A stretch of 64,000 nt of DNA, from contig NZ_CP046175.1 of NCBI RefSeq assembly GCF_009708215.1, forward strand, positions 3,348,001 to 3,412,000. The letters run 5' to 3'. This document shows positions 8,885 to 17,367 of the stretch, one piece after another. This DNA is from Occultella kanbiaonis. Lineage in GTDB: Bacteria; Actinomycetota; Actinomycetes; Actinomycetales; Beutenbergiaceae. The notes beneath the pieces were generated by a model. That model was not told the origin of the DNA. It saw only the letters and a program-made list of their open reading frames with translations, and searched no databases. A program made the position numbers and the translations under genes. Numbering within the stretch: position 1 is the stretch's first letter; every line of letters begins with the position of its first letter.

Positions 8885-9879
8885 CTTCGGGTCTCCTTCG
8901 ACTCGAGAGCGGCGCGCACCTGCGCGCCCCAGGGCTGGGCGGGGTCGTGCACGGCGACGGCGAGGGTGGTGTCGGACTGCCCGTAGTAGGCGAACCACTT
9001 GCCGCGGAAGGAGACCAGGCCCTCGACGAAGGTCACGTTCGAGACGAGGCCATGGCGGTCCTCGAAGGTCTGCGGCCGCAGCCACGGCACCTGCATCCGG
9101 GCGATCACGGTGGTCGGGTCCTCGGGGTCGATGGCGATCTGCCCGCAGCGGTAGTCCACGTCGACGCGGCCGTCGGAGTGCACCGTTCGGGTCGCCCCGT
9201 TGGTGAGGAAGACCAGCAGCCCGTTGGACGAGAGGACCGGGGAGGTGCCGATCTCGACGAGGTCGGCGTCGAAGGAACCGGGGGTGGGCGAGTACATCGG
9301 CTCGGTGTCGGGCGTGCCGGGCGTCCAGTGGATCAGGTCGTCACTGGTCGCCCAGTAGATCGCGCCCTCGCCGAAGTACATCCACCACTTGCCCTGCATC
9401 TGCACCGGGACGATGACGCCGGCCTTGGACCAGTTGTGGCCACGTGGGTCTACGGTCGCGAACGTGTCGAAGTCGTCGAAGAGCGGGCCGTGCCGGGTCC
9501 AGGTGTGCAGGTCGGTCGAGGTGGCCAGGCACAGCTGCGCGCTGTGGCGGTCCCAACCGGTGTAGGTCAGGTAGTAGACGCCATCGATCAGGACGATCCG
9601 TGGGTCCTCCGCTCCGAACCGCTCGTAGTCCTCCTGCGGGGAGAACACCGGGGCGTCCTCGCGTTCGAAGGTGTAGCCGTCCGAGCTCCGGGCGAGGCCG
9701 ATGTGGGACACGATGTCCTCGGCGTGCGCCCGGTACAGGAGCACGACCTCGTCGCCGTCCACGAGTGCGGCGGGGTTGTACAGGTTGGACGACTCCCAGC
9801 TGTTGCCCTTCGGACGCAGGATCGGGTTGCCCTCGTACGGGACGAACGGTCCCAGCGGGAAGGTGGCATCGGTAAACAT
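8881..9879 (-). CDS. GH130 family phosphorylase (beta-mannoside type)
   Basis: A 332-residue five-bladed propeller enzyme of glycoside hydrolase family 130. Family marks: NPILRPKGNSWES at the N-terminus, YNPAAL, and GAEDPRIV around residue 88, where the Asp is the general acid. The family uses phosphate to split beta-1,4- or beta-1,2-mannosides to mannose-1-phosphate, though some members hydrolyse. It has no signal peptide, so it acts in the cytoplasm on imported sugars. It lies fifth in an operon behind a sugar ABC importer, which fits intracellular phosphorolysis of manno-oligosaccharides or N-glycan fragments. The exact linkage cannot be read from the sequence. Confidence 0.88.
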   Translation of the reverse strand: MFTDATFPLGPFVPYEGNPILRPKGNSWESSNLYNPAALVDGDEVVLLYRAHAEDIVSHIGLARSSDGYTFEREDAPVFSPQEDYERFGAEDPRIVLIDGVYYLTYTGWDRHSAQLCLATSTDLHTWTRHGPLFDDFDTFATVDPRGHNWSKAGVIVPVQMQGKWWMYFGEGAIYWATSDDLIHWTPGTPDTEPMYSPTPGSFDADLVEIGTSPVLSSNGLLVFLTNGATRTVHSDGRVDVDYRCGQIAIDPEDPTTVIARMQVPWLRPQTFEDRHGLVSNVTFVEGLVSFRGKWFAYYGQSDTTLAVAVHDPAQPWGAQVRAALESKETRR

Positions 9880-9888
9880 GGGTTCCTC

Positions 9889-10719
9889 TCAGCCCTTGAC
9901 GGCGGAGCCGATCTCGGACGCGGTGAAGTAACGCTGGAAGATGCAGAACAGGACGACCACCGGGAACGCCAGGGTGGTGGCGCCGGCGAGGATCGCTCCG
10001 TTCGGGTTCGCCGTCGACTGGGCGACGTTGCTGATGTAGTTCGCGAGCGAGACCGCCAACGGCTGCATCGTCACGTCCTTGGTGATCAGGAACGGCCACA
10101 GGAACTCGTTCCACGGCCCGATGAACGTCACCAGAAGCACGGTGACCAGGGCGGGGCGCACGAGCGGGACGGCGACCGAACGCAGGATCCGCAGTTCGCT
10201 GGCGCCGTCGATGCGGGCCGCCTCGAACACCTCCTGCGGGAGGGCGCGGAAGAACTGCGTGAAGATGAACACGGCCGTGGTGTTGATCGCGAACGGCAGG
10301 ATCATCCCGAGGTAGCTGTCCCCGAGCCCGTAGGTCCGGGTCACCTGCACGTACAACGGGATCATCAGCAGCTGGAACGGCACCATCTGGATGAGCAGCA
10401 TCAGCACCCAGGTGGCCGCCTTGCCCCGGAAGTCGAGGCGGGCCAGGGCGTAGCCGGCCAGCAGCCCGAACACGACCGTGCCGAGCAGCACCCCGGTGGT
10501 GAAGATCAGGGAGTTCAACAGGGAGCCGCCCAGATCCAGCCGGCTGTCGATGGCCGAGAAGTTCTGGGTGGTCCAGCCGTCCGTCGGGAACAGCGAGGAC
10601 GGCGAGTTCGTCGGGTTGACCTGGAACGCGCCGACCACCATGAAGTAGAACGGGAACGCGAACACCAGTGCGGCAAGGGTGAGCGGCAGGTAGCGCCACC
10701 AGCGGATCTTCGTCCTCAT
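9889..10719 (-). CDS. Sugar ABC transporter permease, MalG/UgpE type
   Basis: A 276-residue permease with about six membrane segments, an EAA loop (QEVFEAARIDGASELRIL, near residues 160-180) and a C-terminal SAVKG. Start ATG 10717-10719 follows the upstream permease stop after 1 bp. It forms an importer with the next upstream permease and the lipoprotein. No ATPase gene is present in the operon. Confidence 0.88.
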   Translation of the reverse strand: MRTKIRWWRYLPLTLAALVFAFPFYFMVVGAFQVNPTNSPSSLFPTDGWTTQNFSAIDSRLDLGGSLLNSLIFTTGVLLGTVVFGLLAGYALARLDFRGKAATWVLMLLIQMVPFQLLMIPLYVQVTRTYGLGDSYLGMILPFAINTTAVFIFTQFFRALPQEVFEAARIDGASELRILRSVAVPLVRPALVTVLLVTFIGPWNEFLWPFLITKDVTMQPLAVSLANYISNVAQSTANPNGAILAGATTLAFPVVVLFCIFQRYFTASEIGSAVKG

Positions 10720-10720
10720 C

Positions 10721-11623
10721 TCACTTCTCCCGGTTCAGTCGGCTCGCGGCCATGGACAGCAGTCCGACGACGATCACCAGGAGCATCCCGATCGCCGATG
10801 CGGTGTCCGGGTTCTGCTGCTGGATGCCCTTCTGGTAGATGAGCAGCACCGGCGTGGCGCTGGCGCCGTCCGGGCCGCCGCCGTTGGTGAGCAGGTAGGG
10901 CTCGGTGAACAGGTTCGCGCCGAGGATGATCGCCAGGATCAGCACCAGGGTGGTCGTGGCACGAACCCCGGGCACTGTCACGTTCAGGAACCGCTGGCGC
11001 AGGTTCGCGCCGTCGGTGGCCGCGGACTCGTACAGCTCCTTCGGGATGTTCTGCAGCGCAGCCAGGTAGAGCAGGATGTAGAAGCCGAGCTGCTTCCAGG
11101 TGACGTAGAGCGCGATCGTGGGCATCGCCAGGCCCGAGTTGATGAGCCAGGACGGGCTCGGAGCGAGTGGCCCGAGGATCGTGTTGATCAGCCCGTTCTG
11201 AGCGAACAGCAGCATCCAGACGCCGACCAGGGACACGCTCGCGGTCAGGTACGGGACGTAGAACGCGACCCGAAAGGCCGAGACGAACCGGATCCCCGCG
11301 TTCAGCGCCGTCGCGAGGATCAGCGAGAGCACCACCGTGAGCGGCACGAAGATGACGAGGAACACCCCGGTGTTGCGGAACGACTGGAGGACCTTCGGGT
11401 CGGTCAGGACGTCGGCGAAGTTGTCGAACCCGACGAACGGCGTGGGCACCGAGACGCCCGGAGCGGTGAAGATGTAGTCGTGGAAGGCGATGTACACCGC
11501 GAAGCAGAGCGGGTAGACGAACACCACCGCCACGAACACCAGGTACGGCAGCGCGAACACGGTTCCGATCGGCTGCACACCCCACCACGGACGGCGTGGG
11601 GTGCGCAGCTGGGTCGTGGTCAC
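10721..11623 (-). CDS. Sugar ABC transporter permease, MalF/UgpA type
   Basis: A 300-residue permease of normal length, without the long loop seen in the malF-like gene at 1009-2655. Six hydrophobic segments and an EAA loop (KELYESAATDGANLRQRF, near residue 195) are visible. Its start is 1 bp after the stop of the binding lipoprotein and its stop 1 bp before the next permease, so the cluster is tightly coupled. Confidence 0.88.
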   Translation of the reverse strand: MTTTQLRTPRRPWWGVQPIGTVFALPYLVFVAVVFVYPLCFAVYIAFHDYIFTAPGVSVPTPFVGFDNFADVLTDPKVLQSFRNTGVFLVIFVPLTVVLSLILATALNAGIRFVSAFRVAFYVPYLTASVSLVGVWMLLFAQNGLINTILGPLAPSPSWLINSGLAMPTIALYVTWKQLGFYILLYLAALQNIPKELYESAATDGANLRQRFLNVTVPGVRATTTLVLILAIILGANLFTEPYLLTNGGGPDGASATPVLLIYQKGIQQQNPDTASAIGMLLVIVVGLLSMAASRLNREK

Positions 11624-11624
11624 G

Positions 11625-12920
11625 TCAGTCCCCGACGAGGCCGTTGATCTCGGTCTCGGCGTTCGTGAGGAAGTCGTCGACGGACTGGCTCCCGAAGATC
11701 ACAGCCGAGGAGTACTCGTCGCGGAACACCTGCCAGACCTCGACCGAGTTGTCGATGCTGGGCACGTCGGCCACCCGTTCGGTCTGGCTGGCGAACGCCT
11801 CGTACATCGGGTTGGCCGCGAAGTAGTCGCTGAACGTGGTGGCCAGGTCGGTGCGGATCGGCATCTGCCCGGTGTTCTCCAGGAGCAGGCCGTCGTTCTC
11901 CTCGCTCGTGGTGAACTTCAGGAACTCCCAGGCCGTGCCCTGGTTCTCGCACGAGGTGAACATGGAGATGTTCTTGGAGTCGGCGAACGTGAAGACCTCG
12001 TCGGCGCCGCCGGAGGTCGGCACCGGCATGAAGCCGACATCGACACTGTCCGCGTAGGAGGCGATCGCCCACGGGCCGGCGAGCTGCATCGCGGTGGTGC
12101 CCGCGGACATCGCGTCGTCCGTGGACGCCTCCTGCGGCGAGAGGCCCTCGGAGTACATCGTCGCCCAGAACTCCCCGACCGCCCGGCCCTCGTCGGTGTT
12201 GAAGGTCGACGCGCCGTCCTCGACGAGCATCGTGCCGCCGGTCTCGGCCAGGTAGAGCGGGTAGAAGTCGAACCACGGCTGGTAGAACTCGCTCGTCGGC
12301 GAGGGCCAGATCGCGCTGGCCGCCGCACCGGAGGAGACGATCTGCCGCGAGCCGTCGAGGAACTCGTCGAAGGTGGCCATCCCTGGGTTCTCCGGGTCGA
12401 GCCCGGCCGCAGCGAAGACCGTCTTGTTGTACATCACCATGACCGGGTTGGACTTCCACGGGAGCTGGTAGTACGAGCCATCGGTCTGGTAGCTCGCGAC
12501 GTTCTCGCCGCCACGGTCCTCGATGTAGGAGGCGCCGTCCTCGAACTCGGACAGGTTGACCAGGCCGCCCTGGCGGACCCAGCCCGACACCGCGGCGTTC
12601 GCGATGTTGTACACGAGGCAGGGCGCGGTTCCGGCCGTGATGGCGGCGGTGATGGCCTCCTCCGAGGAGGCCCCGGCGGGGATCTCCTGGGCGGTGACCT
12701 GTTCGTCCGGATGCTCGGCGTTCCAAGCGTCCACGACTGCCGTGGCCCAGGCGAGCTCGGCCTCGTTGTTCGACGTCCAGATGTCGATCGGGCCGGTGGC
12801 GCCGGCGGCGCCGTCGCCACCTCCGCCACCGTCGCCGTCGCCGTCGCCGCCTCCGGAGCATCCAGCCGCGAACAGGGCCACGGCCCCGATCACCGCGAGG
12901 GTACGTGTGGTGGTCTTCAT
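11625..12920 (-). CDS. Extracellular sugar-binding lipoprotein
   Basis: A 431-residue family 1 solute-binding protein. The signal peptide (MKTTTRTLAVIGAVALFA) runs to a lipobox AAGC, and the mature N-terminus is a Gly/Asp-rich linker, so the protein is tethered outside the membrane. Its start overlaps the stop of the LacI regulator by ATGA. Together with the two permeases it forms an oligosaccharide importer; the operon's GH130 suggests a mannose-containing ligand. Confidence 0.88.
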   Translation of the reverse strand: MKTTTRTLAVIGAVALFAAGCSGGGDGDGDGGGGGDGAAGATGPIDIWTSNNEAELAWATAVVDAWNAEHPDEQVTAQEIPAGASSEEAITAAITAGTAPCLVYNIANAAVSGWVRQGGLVNLSEFEDGASYIEDRGGENVASYQTDGSYYQLPWKSNPVMVMYNKTVFAAAGLDPENPGMATFDEFLDGSRQIVSSGAAASAIWPSPTSEFYQPWFDFYPLYLAETGGTMLVEDGASTFNTDEGRAVGEFWATMYSEGLSPQEASTDDAMSAGTTAMQLAGPWAIASYADSVDVGFMPVPTSGGADEVFTFADSKNISMFTSCENQGTAWEFLKFTTSEENDGLLLENTGQMPIRTDLATTFSDYFAANPMYEAFASQTERVADVPSIDNSVEVWQVFRDEYSSAVIFGSQSVDDFLTNAETEINGLVGD

Positions 12921-13942
12921 CGGTCTCCTCCTTGAGCGATTGATGGTGCTGGTGCGGCTGTGCTGGCGCGCAGTCGCAGTTCGTTGCAGTCGATCTCGAC
13001 GGACCGGGGGGTGGCCCCGTCGATGTCGGCCAGGAGCACCTCCGCCGTGATCCGACCGCGCCGGAACGGGTCGGTCGCGACGGAGGTCAGGGCCGGGGAC
13101 AGGTGCGCGGAGAGGTGGTCGTCGTCGAAGCCCGCGAGGGCGAGGTCGTCGGGCACCTTGAAGTCGCGGCTGCGGGCGAGGGACAGGCCCGCGATCGCCA
13201 TCGTGTCGTTGGCGTACAGCACCGCGGTCGGCCGATCCGTCACGTCGAGCAGTTCCGCGGTGAGGTCGCGCCCGCTGGCCGCCCCGAAGTCACCCTCGCG
13301 GAGCAGCTCCTCCGATCCGATCTCCTCGACGTAGGCGCGAGCGCGGGCGTGCGAATGCACGTAGCCGAGCGGGCCGGAGACGTGGGCGATGCGCTCGTGC
13401 CCGAGGCCACGCAGGTGCGTGATGAGGTCTCGCATCTGGACGGCGTCGTCGCTGCGCACGCAGGAGAACGGGCTCTCCTGCTCATAGGCGCCCAGGAGGA
13501 CCGCGGTGAGCCCGAGTTCGGCGAGGAAGGCCACCCGCCAGTCCGAGCGGTGCAGGTCGATGACGATCACGCCGTCCGCCTTGCCGTGCGCCATCGACCG
13601 GTAGGCCCGCTCCTCCGCGGACCGGGAGCCCGCCACCTGCAGCAGCAGGGCCACCTCGGCATCGGCGAGGCCGGACTCGAGGCCGGCGATGAAGGCCGGG
13701 AAGAAGGAGTCCGAGGCGATCACGCCGGGATCGCGGGCGATCACCATGGCAACGGCGTTCGCGCGCCGGGTCGCGAGAGCGCGAGCACTGTGACTGGGCA
13801 CCCAGCCGAGCGACTCGGCCGCCTCGAAGACCCGGGCCTTCGTCGGAGCCGAGATCGAGCGCTTGCCGCTGTAGGCGTGCGAGACCGTGGCACGGGTGAC
13901 CCCCGCGACACGTGCCACATCGCCGATCGTCGGCTTCGCCAT
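12917..13942 (-). CDS. LacI-family regulator, first gene of the GH130 operon
   Basis: A 341-residue regulator with an N-terminal helix-turn-helix (PTIGDVARVAGVTRATVSHAY) and an effector-binding domain ending LALAGFDDDHL and a dimer region. It is the first gene of the operon rather than a divergent one, and tandem palindromes sit 40-80 bp upstream of its start, so it most likely represses its own operon and is relieved by an imported sugar. In the HTH, SHAYSGKR replaces the usual SRVLNGK, so its operator preference may differ from MalR-type proteins. Confidence 0.88.
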   Translation of the reverse strand: MAKPTIGDVARVAGVTRATVSHAYSGKRSISAPTKARVFEAAESLGWVPSHSARALATRRANAVAMVIARDPGVIASDSFFPAFIAGLESGLADAEVALLLQVAGSRSAEERAYRSMAHGKADGVIVIDLHRSDWRVAFLAELGLTAVLLGAYEQESPFSCVRSDDAVQMRDLITHLRGLGHERIAHVSGPLGYVHSHARARAYVEEIGSEELLREGDFGAASGRDLTAELLDVTDRPTAVLYANDTMAIAGLSLARSRDFKVPDDLALAGFDDDHLSAHLSPALTSVATDPFRRGRITAEVLLADIDGATPRSVEIDCNELRLRASTAAPAPSIAQGGDR

Positions 13943-13982
13943 CTGGATTCCCTCGACTCTGAGCTCGACCTGAGAGCCCCAG

Positions 13983-14034
13983 GTTAACCGGTTTGACGAT
14001 GAGAGGTCAACCGGTTTGACGATGGGAGTTTGAC
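13983..14034 (-). promoter_or_regulatory. Tandem LacI-type operators upstream of the GH130 operon
   Basis: GTTAACCGGTTTGAC (13983-13997) and GTCAACCGGTTTGAC (14006-14020) share the palindromic core AACCGGTT and are 23 bp apart, about two helical turns. A third half-site GTTTGAC follows at 14028-14034. Each copy is followed by GATG and G-rich bases, so the unit is a direct repeat of about 23 bp. The central CG flanked by AACCGGTT is typical of LacI-family sites. The regulator just downstream is the likely binder. Confidence 0.65.
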
Positions 14035-14159
14035 GGATTCGTTCGACGATCCCCGGCTCGCGCGCTCCACATTCGCTCGCCGCACCCGTCGGGTCTGCTC
14101 ACAGCCACGAGCGACCGCGTCGTTCGGATCCGACCGCGGTGGCTCGTCCCAATCGCGAA

Positions 14160-15557
14160 CTACCGGTCGACGGCGTCTGGTCCGGGTGGGCCTGTGGCCG
14201 CACCATCGTCGTCGGTCGGTTCGGCGCGGTGCGCACCACCGCCGTCGCGACGCCGCTCGCGGTCCGCACCACCGCCGTCGCGACGCCGTTCACGAACCGC
14301 GCCACCGCCGTCGGCGAGCGTCTCGCGAACCGCACCACCGCCGTCGGCGAGCTCTGCCGGAACCGCACCACCGCCGTCGGGCGTTGCGAGGACCGCGAAC
14401 CGGTCGCGCGCCCTGGACGAGGCGACCAGGAGGGTCGCGATCGCCGTCGTGGCGGGGATGGCGAGCACCAGGCCGATCGAGGAGACGAGCGTGCGCACGA
14501 CCTCCTCGGCGATCTCGCCCGCGGTGAGCGTGCTGCCGAGCGAGCGGTCGTAGAGCATGACGATCATCAGGACCGGCAGCGCCGTGCCGACGTAGGCGAA
14601 CGCGAGCGTGTAGACCGTGGAGGCGATGTGATCGCGACCGATCCGCATCGCGCGGCCGAACACCTGCCGCAGCGGAGCGTTCGGGGAGGCGGCGCGCAGC
14701 TCCCAGACGGCCGACGCCTGCGTGATCGTGACGTCGTTGAGGGCGCCGAGGCCGGCGATCACGATCCCGCAGAGCAGGATGTCGCTCAGGTTCACCCCGG
14801 GCAGCACCGAGCTCAACACGAGCGAGGAGTCGGAGTTCGCGCCGGTGAGGCTGGCCGCGCCGGTGGCCCACGCCGCCAGGGCCGTGGTGGCGGCGAGGCC
14901 GATGAAGGTGCCGAGCAGCGCCGTCGTGGTCCGGATCGAGATCCCGTGCGCGAGATACACGGCGAAGAACATCATCGCGCTGGCGCCCACGATCGTCACC
15001 AGCAACGGCGGGCCGCCGCCCATCAGGGCCGGGATCAGGAACACCCCGACCACGCCCAGGCTGGCGAGCAACCCGACGATCGCCATGAACCCACGCAACC
15101 GGGCGACGGCGAGCACCACGAGCGCATAGACGATGCCCAGGATGATCAGCGGCACATCACGCACGAAGTCGACGAAGACGTACGGACTGCCCGAGCCGAG
15201 CGCACTGGCGGTGAAGAAGACCCGCATCTGCGAGCCGACCTCGATGCCGGACTCGACGATCTCCGGCGGCACCTGGACCGGGACGATCCTGCCGGTGCCG
15301 TCATGCAACTCGGCGCGGACCTCCTCGCCGATGACCCCGGTCACCTCCACCACGGTGGCCGTGGTGAAGTTGGGGCCCTCGACGGGGTTCTCGAGCGAGC
15401 CGATCGGGGTGTCGCCGCCGGGCCACAGCGCGATCAGGCCGACGATCGTGGCGATGAGCAGGGGTAGGACGCACGCCGCGAGGATGCGGCGGGCCCGACG
15501 AGCACCGACGACGCCGAGGTCGCGATCAGGATCGAGTTCGGTGTGCTGGTGGCTCAT
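14160..15557 (-). CDS. YibE/F family multi-pass membrane protein
   Basis: A 465-residue protein of the YibE/F family (function not established). One N-terminal membrane segment (residues 25-47) is followed by a soluble beta-rich stretch of about 85 residues, then seven or so membrane segments up to residue 385. The conserved-looking core contains LGALNDVTITQASAVWEL. After SSRARDRFAVL the last 75 residues are an unusual tail of 11-residue repeats rich in DGGGAVRER, encoded by a 33-bp tandem repeat. Start ATG 15555-15557 lies 13 bp after the glyS stop, so it may be cotranscribed with glyS. Confidence 0.8.
   Translation of the reverse strand: MSHQHTELDPDRDLGVVGARRARRILAACVLPLLIATIVGLIALWPGGDTPIGSLENPVEGPNFTTATVVEVTGVIGEEVRAELHDGTGRIVPVQVPPEIVESGIEVGSQMRVFFTASALGSGSPYVFVDFVRDVPLIILGIVYALVVLAVARLRGFMAIVGLLASLGVVGVFLIPALMGGGPPLLVTIVGASAMMFFAVYLAHGISIRTTTALLGTFIGLAATTALAAWATGAASLTGANSDSSLVLSSVLPGVNLSDILLCGIVIAGLGALNDVTITQASAVWELRAASPNAPLRQVFGRAMRIGRDHIASTVYTLAFAYVGTALPVLMIVMLYDRSLGSTLTAGEIAEEVVRTLVSSIGLVLAIPATTAIATLLVASSRARDRFAVLATPDGGGAVPAELADGGGAVRETLADGGGAVRERRRDGGGADRERRRDGGGAHRAEPTDDDGAATGPPGPDAVDR
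14233..14397. repeat. Five 33-bp tandem repeats in the 3' end of the YibE/F gene
   Basis: Units begin at 14233, 14266, 14299, 14332 and 14365 with GCACCACCGCCGTCG or a close variant and diverge in their second half. The period is 33 bp, so the frame is kept and the protein gains 11-residue repeats. Copy number is likely to vary between strains. Confidence 0.8.
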
Positions 15558-15570
15558 CGGGCCCGGGCGC

Positions 15571-16959
15571 TCAGGCGCCGACGAGGCGCGCTGCGAGGTA
15601 GCCGGAGACCTGGTCGAGTGCGACCCGCTCCTGCGTCATCGAGTCGCGCTCGCGGATGGTCACGGCCTGGTCGTCCGCGGTGTCGAAGTCCACCGTGATG
15701 CAGAACGGGGTGCCGACCTCGTCCTGGCGGCGGTAGCGGCGACCGATCGCACCGGCGTCGTCGAAGTCGACGTTCCAGTTCTTGCGCAGTTCGGCCGCCA
15801 GATCCTTGGCGGCCGGGGTCAGTTGCTCGTTACGGGACAGCGGCAGCACCGCGGCCTTGACCGGCGCCAGGCGCGGGTCCAGGCGCAGGACCGTGCGCTT
15901 GTCCACGCCGCCCTTCGCGTTCGGGGCCTCGTCCTCGTGGTAGGACTCGACCAGGAAGGCCATCAGCGAGCGGGTCAGGCCCGCCGCGGGCTCGATCACG
16001 TACGGCACCCAGCGCTCACCGGTGGTCTGGTCGAAGTAGGACAGGTCCTGGCCGGAGTGCTCGGTGTGTGTGGTCAGGTCGAAGTCCGTGCGGTTCGCGA
16101 TGCCCTCGAGCTCGCCCCACTCGCTGCCGGTGAACCCGAACCGGTACTCGATGTCCACGGTCCGCTTGGCATAGTGGGAGAGTTTCTCCTTCGGGTGCTC
16201 GAAGTGGCGCAGGTTCTCCCGGGCGATGCCCAGGTCGGTGTACCAGTCGGTGCGGGCGTCGATCCAGTACTGATGCCACTCCTCGTCCGTGCCGGGGGCG
16301 ACGAAGAACTCCATCTCCATCTGCTCGAACTCGCGGGTGCGGAAGATGAAGTTCCCGGGGGTGATCTCGTTGCGGAACGACTTGCCGATCTGGCCGATGC
16401 CGAACGGCGGCTTCTTCCGGGCGGCGCCCATCACGGTCGCGAAGTTCACGAAGATGCCCTGGGCGGTCTCCGGGCGCAGGTAGTGCAGCCCGGACTCCTC
16501 CTCGACGGGGCCGAGGTAGGTCTTGAGCATCATGTTGAAGTCGCGCGGCTCGGTCCACTGCCCGCGCGTGCCGCAGTTCGGGCAGGCGATGTCCGCGAGG
16601 CCGTTCTCCGGGGCGCGCCCCTTCTTCTCCTCGAACTCCTCCTCGAGGTGATCCGCGCGGAACCGGCGGTGACAGGACATGCACTCGGTGAGCGGGTCGG
16701 TGAACACGCCGACGTGGCCGGAGGCGACCCAGACCTGCCTGGGCAGGATCACCATGGAGTCGAGGCCGACGACGTCATCGCGGCCGCGGACCATGTTCTG
16801 CCACCACTGCCGCTTGATGTTCTCCTTCAGCTCGACGCCGAGCGGCCCGTAGTCCCAAGCGGACCGGGTACCGCCGTAGATCTCACCGGACGGGAACACG
16901 AACCCGCGGCGCTTCGCGAGATTGACGACGGCATCGAGACGGGACGGCTCCTTGGCCAA
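15571..16959 (-). CDS. glyS: Glycyl-tRNA synthetase, homodimeric type
   Basis: A 462-residue class II synthetase that charges tRNA-Gly in the cytoplasm. Visible: the N-terminal [20 protein letters not shown] and [13 protein letters not shown], motif 2 region [20 protein letters not shown], motif 3-like [10 protein letters not shown], and a C-terminal anticodon-binding domain ending with [13 protein letters not shown] Cys4 zinc-binding insertion is present (CMSCHRR, then [10 protein letters not shown]). I choose TTG 16957-16959 with AGGAG 8 nt upstream; GTG six bases earlier would overlap the ribosome site, and longer frames are GC-rich spacer. Length matches bacterial alpha2 enzymes. Confidence 0.95.
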   Translation of the reverse strand: MAKEPSRLDAVVNLAKRRGFVFPSGEIYGGTRSAWDYGPLGVELKENIKRQWWQNMVRGRDDVVGLDSMVILPRQVWVASGHVGVFTDPLTECMSCHRRFRADHLEEEFEEKKGRAPENGLADIACPNCGTRGQWTEPRDFNMMLKTYLGPVEEESGLHYLRPETAQGIFVNFATVMGAARKKPPFGIGQIGKSFRNEITPGNFIFRTREFEQMEMEFFVAPGTDEEWHQYWIDARTDWYTDLGIARENLRHFEHPKEKLSHYAKRTVDIEYRFGFTGSEWGELEGIANRTDFDLTTHTEHSGQDLSYFDQTTGERWVPYVIEPAAGLTRSLMAFLVESYHEDEAPNAKGGVDKRTVLRLDPRLAPVKAAVLPLSRNEQLTPAAKDLAAELRKNWNVDFDDAGAIGRRYRRQDEVGTPFCITVDFDTADDQAVTIRERDSMTQERVALDQVSGYLAARLVGA

Positions 16960-17236
16960 CTGACTCACTCCTGGATGTGTGTCCGGACCTGGCTGGTTCC
17001 GGACGTGCGGGCCCGAGCCTGGCTGGCCCGGGCGAGACCCATCCGACAGGCTACCTGCCGGTGGGCGAGTGTCTGGTCCGGGTGGCCCGGGCGGCGCGGT
17101 GCGACCCCGGGCGAGATCCCTGCAGCCAGGAGACGCGCCCAGACCCCGAGCCGAGACCCGTCCGAGGCACACCCTCCCCGCGTGAGCCAGAACCTCACGC
17201 CTGAGCCAGAACCTCCCCGCGCGAGGTAGAGCCTCG
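16960..17236. other. Non-coding spacer upstream of glyS with short direct repeats
   Basis: No gene is supported here. The half next to glyS holds repeats of CCTGGCTGG and GGCCCGGGCG; the half next to the 56-bp element holds GAGCCAGAACCTC twice (around 17180 and 17200). I looked for T-box features upstream of glyS and did not find a convincing stem or T-box bulge sequence. Confidence 0.5.
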
Positions 17237-17292
17237 TGCCTGAGGCAGACCGTCGTATCGGACTACTTCAGGCACAAGGTTCTGCATCACGG
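17237..17292. repeat. 56-bp palindromic element, copy A
   Basis: GCCTGAGG (17238-17245) and CTTCAGGC (17266-17273) form an inverted repeat with a 20-bp spacer. The whole 56 bp aligns without gaps to copy B at 18675-18730, with roughly three quarters of positions equal by eye. The two copies lie in the same orientation on either side of the AbiEi/DUF559-like gene. Confidence 0.65.
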
Positions 17293-17367
17293 ACTGCGGC
17301 ACGCGCGTGACGACGCCTGGCTTCCTGCCACACGACGATGGCTCGATCAACACGGCCCAGTGAAGGC

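Noticed and set aside
14233-14397. CRISPR array
   Set aside because: The regular 33-bp periodicity has no unique spacers; it is an in-frame tandem repeat in a coding region, and no cas genes are near.
16960-17367. T-box or glycine riboswitch upstream of glyS
   Set aside because: I looked for a specifier loop, a T-box core and glycine-aptamer helices and saw only short direct repeats and the 56-bp palindrome.
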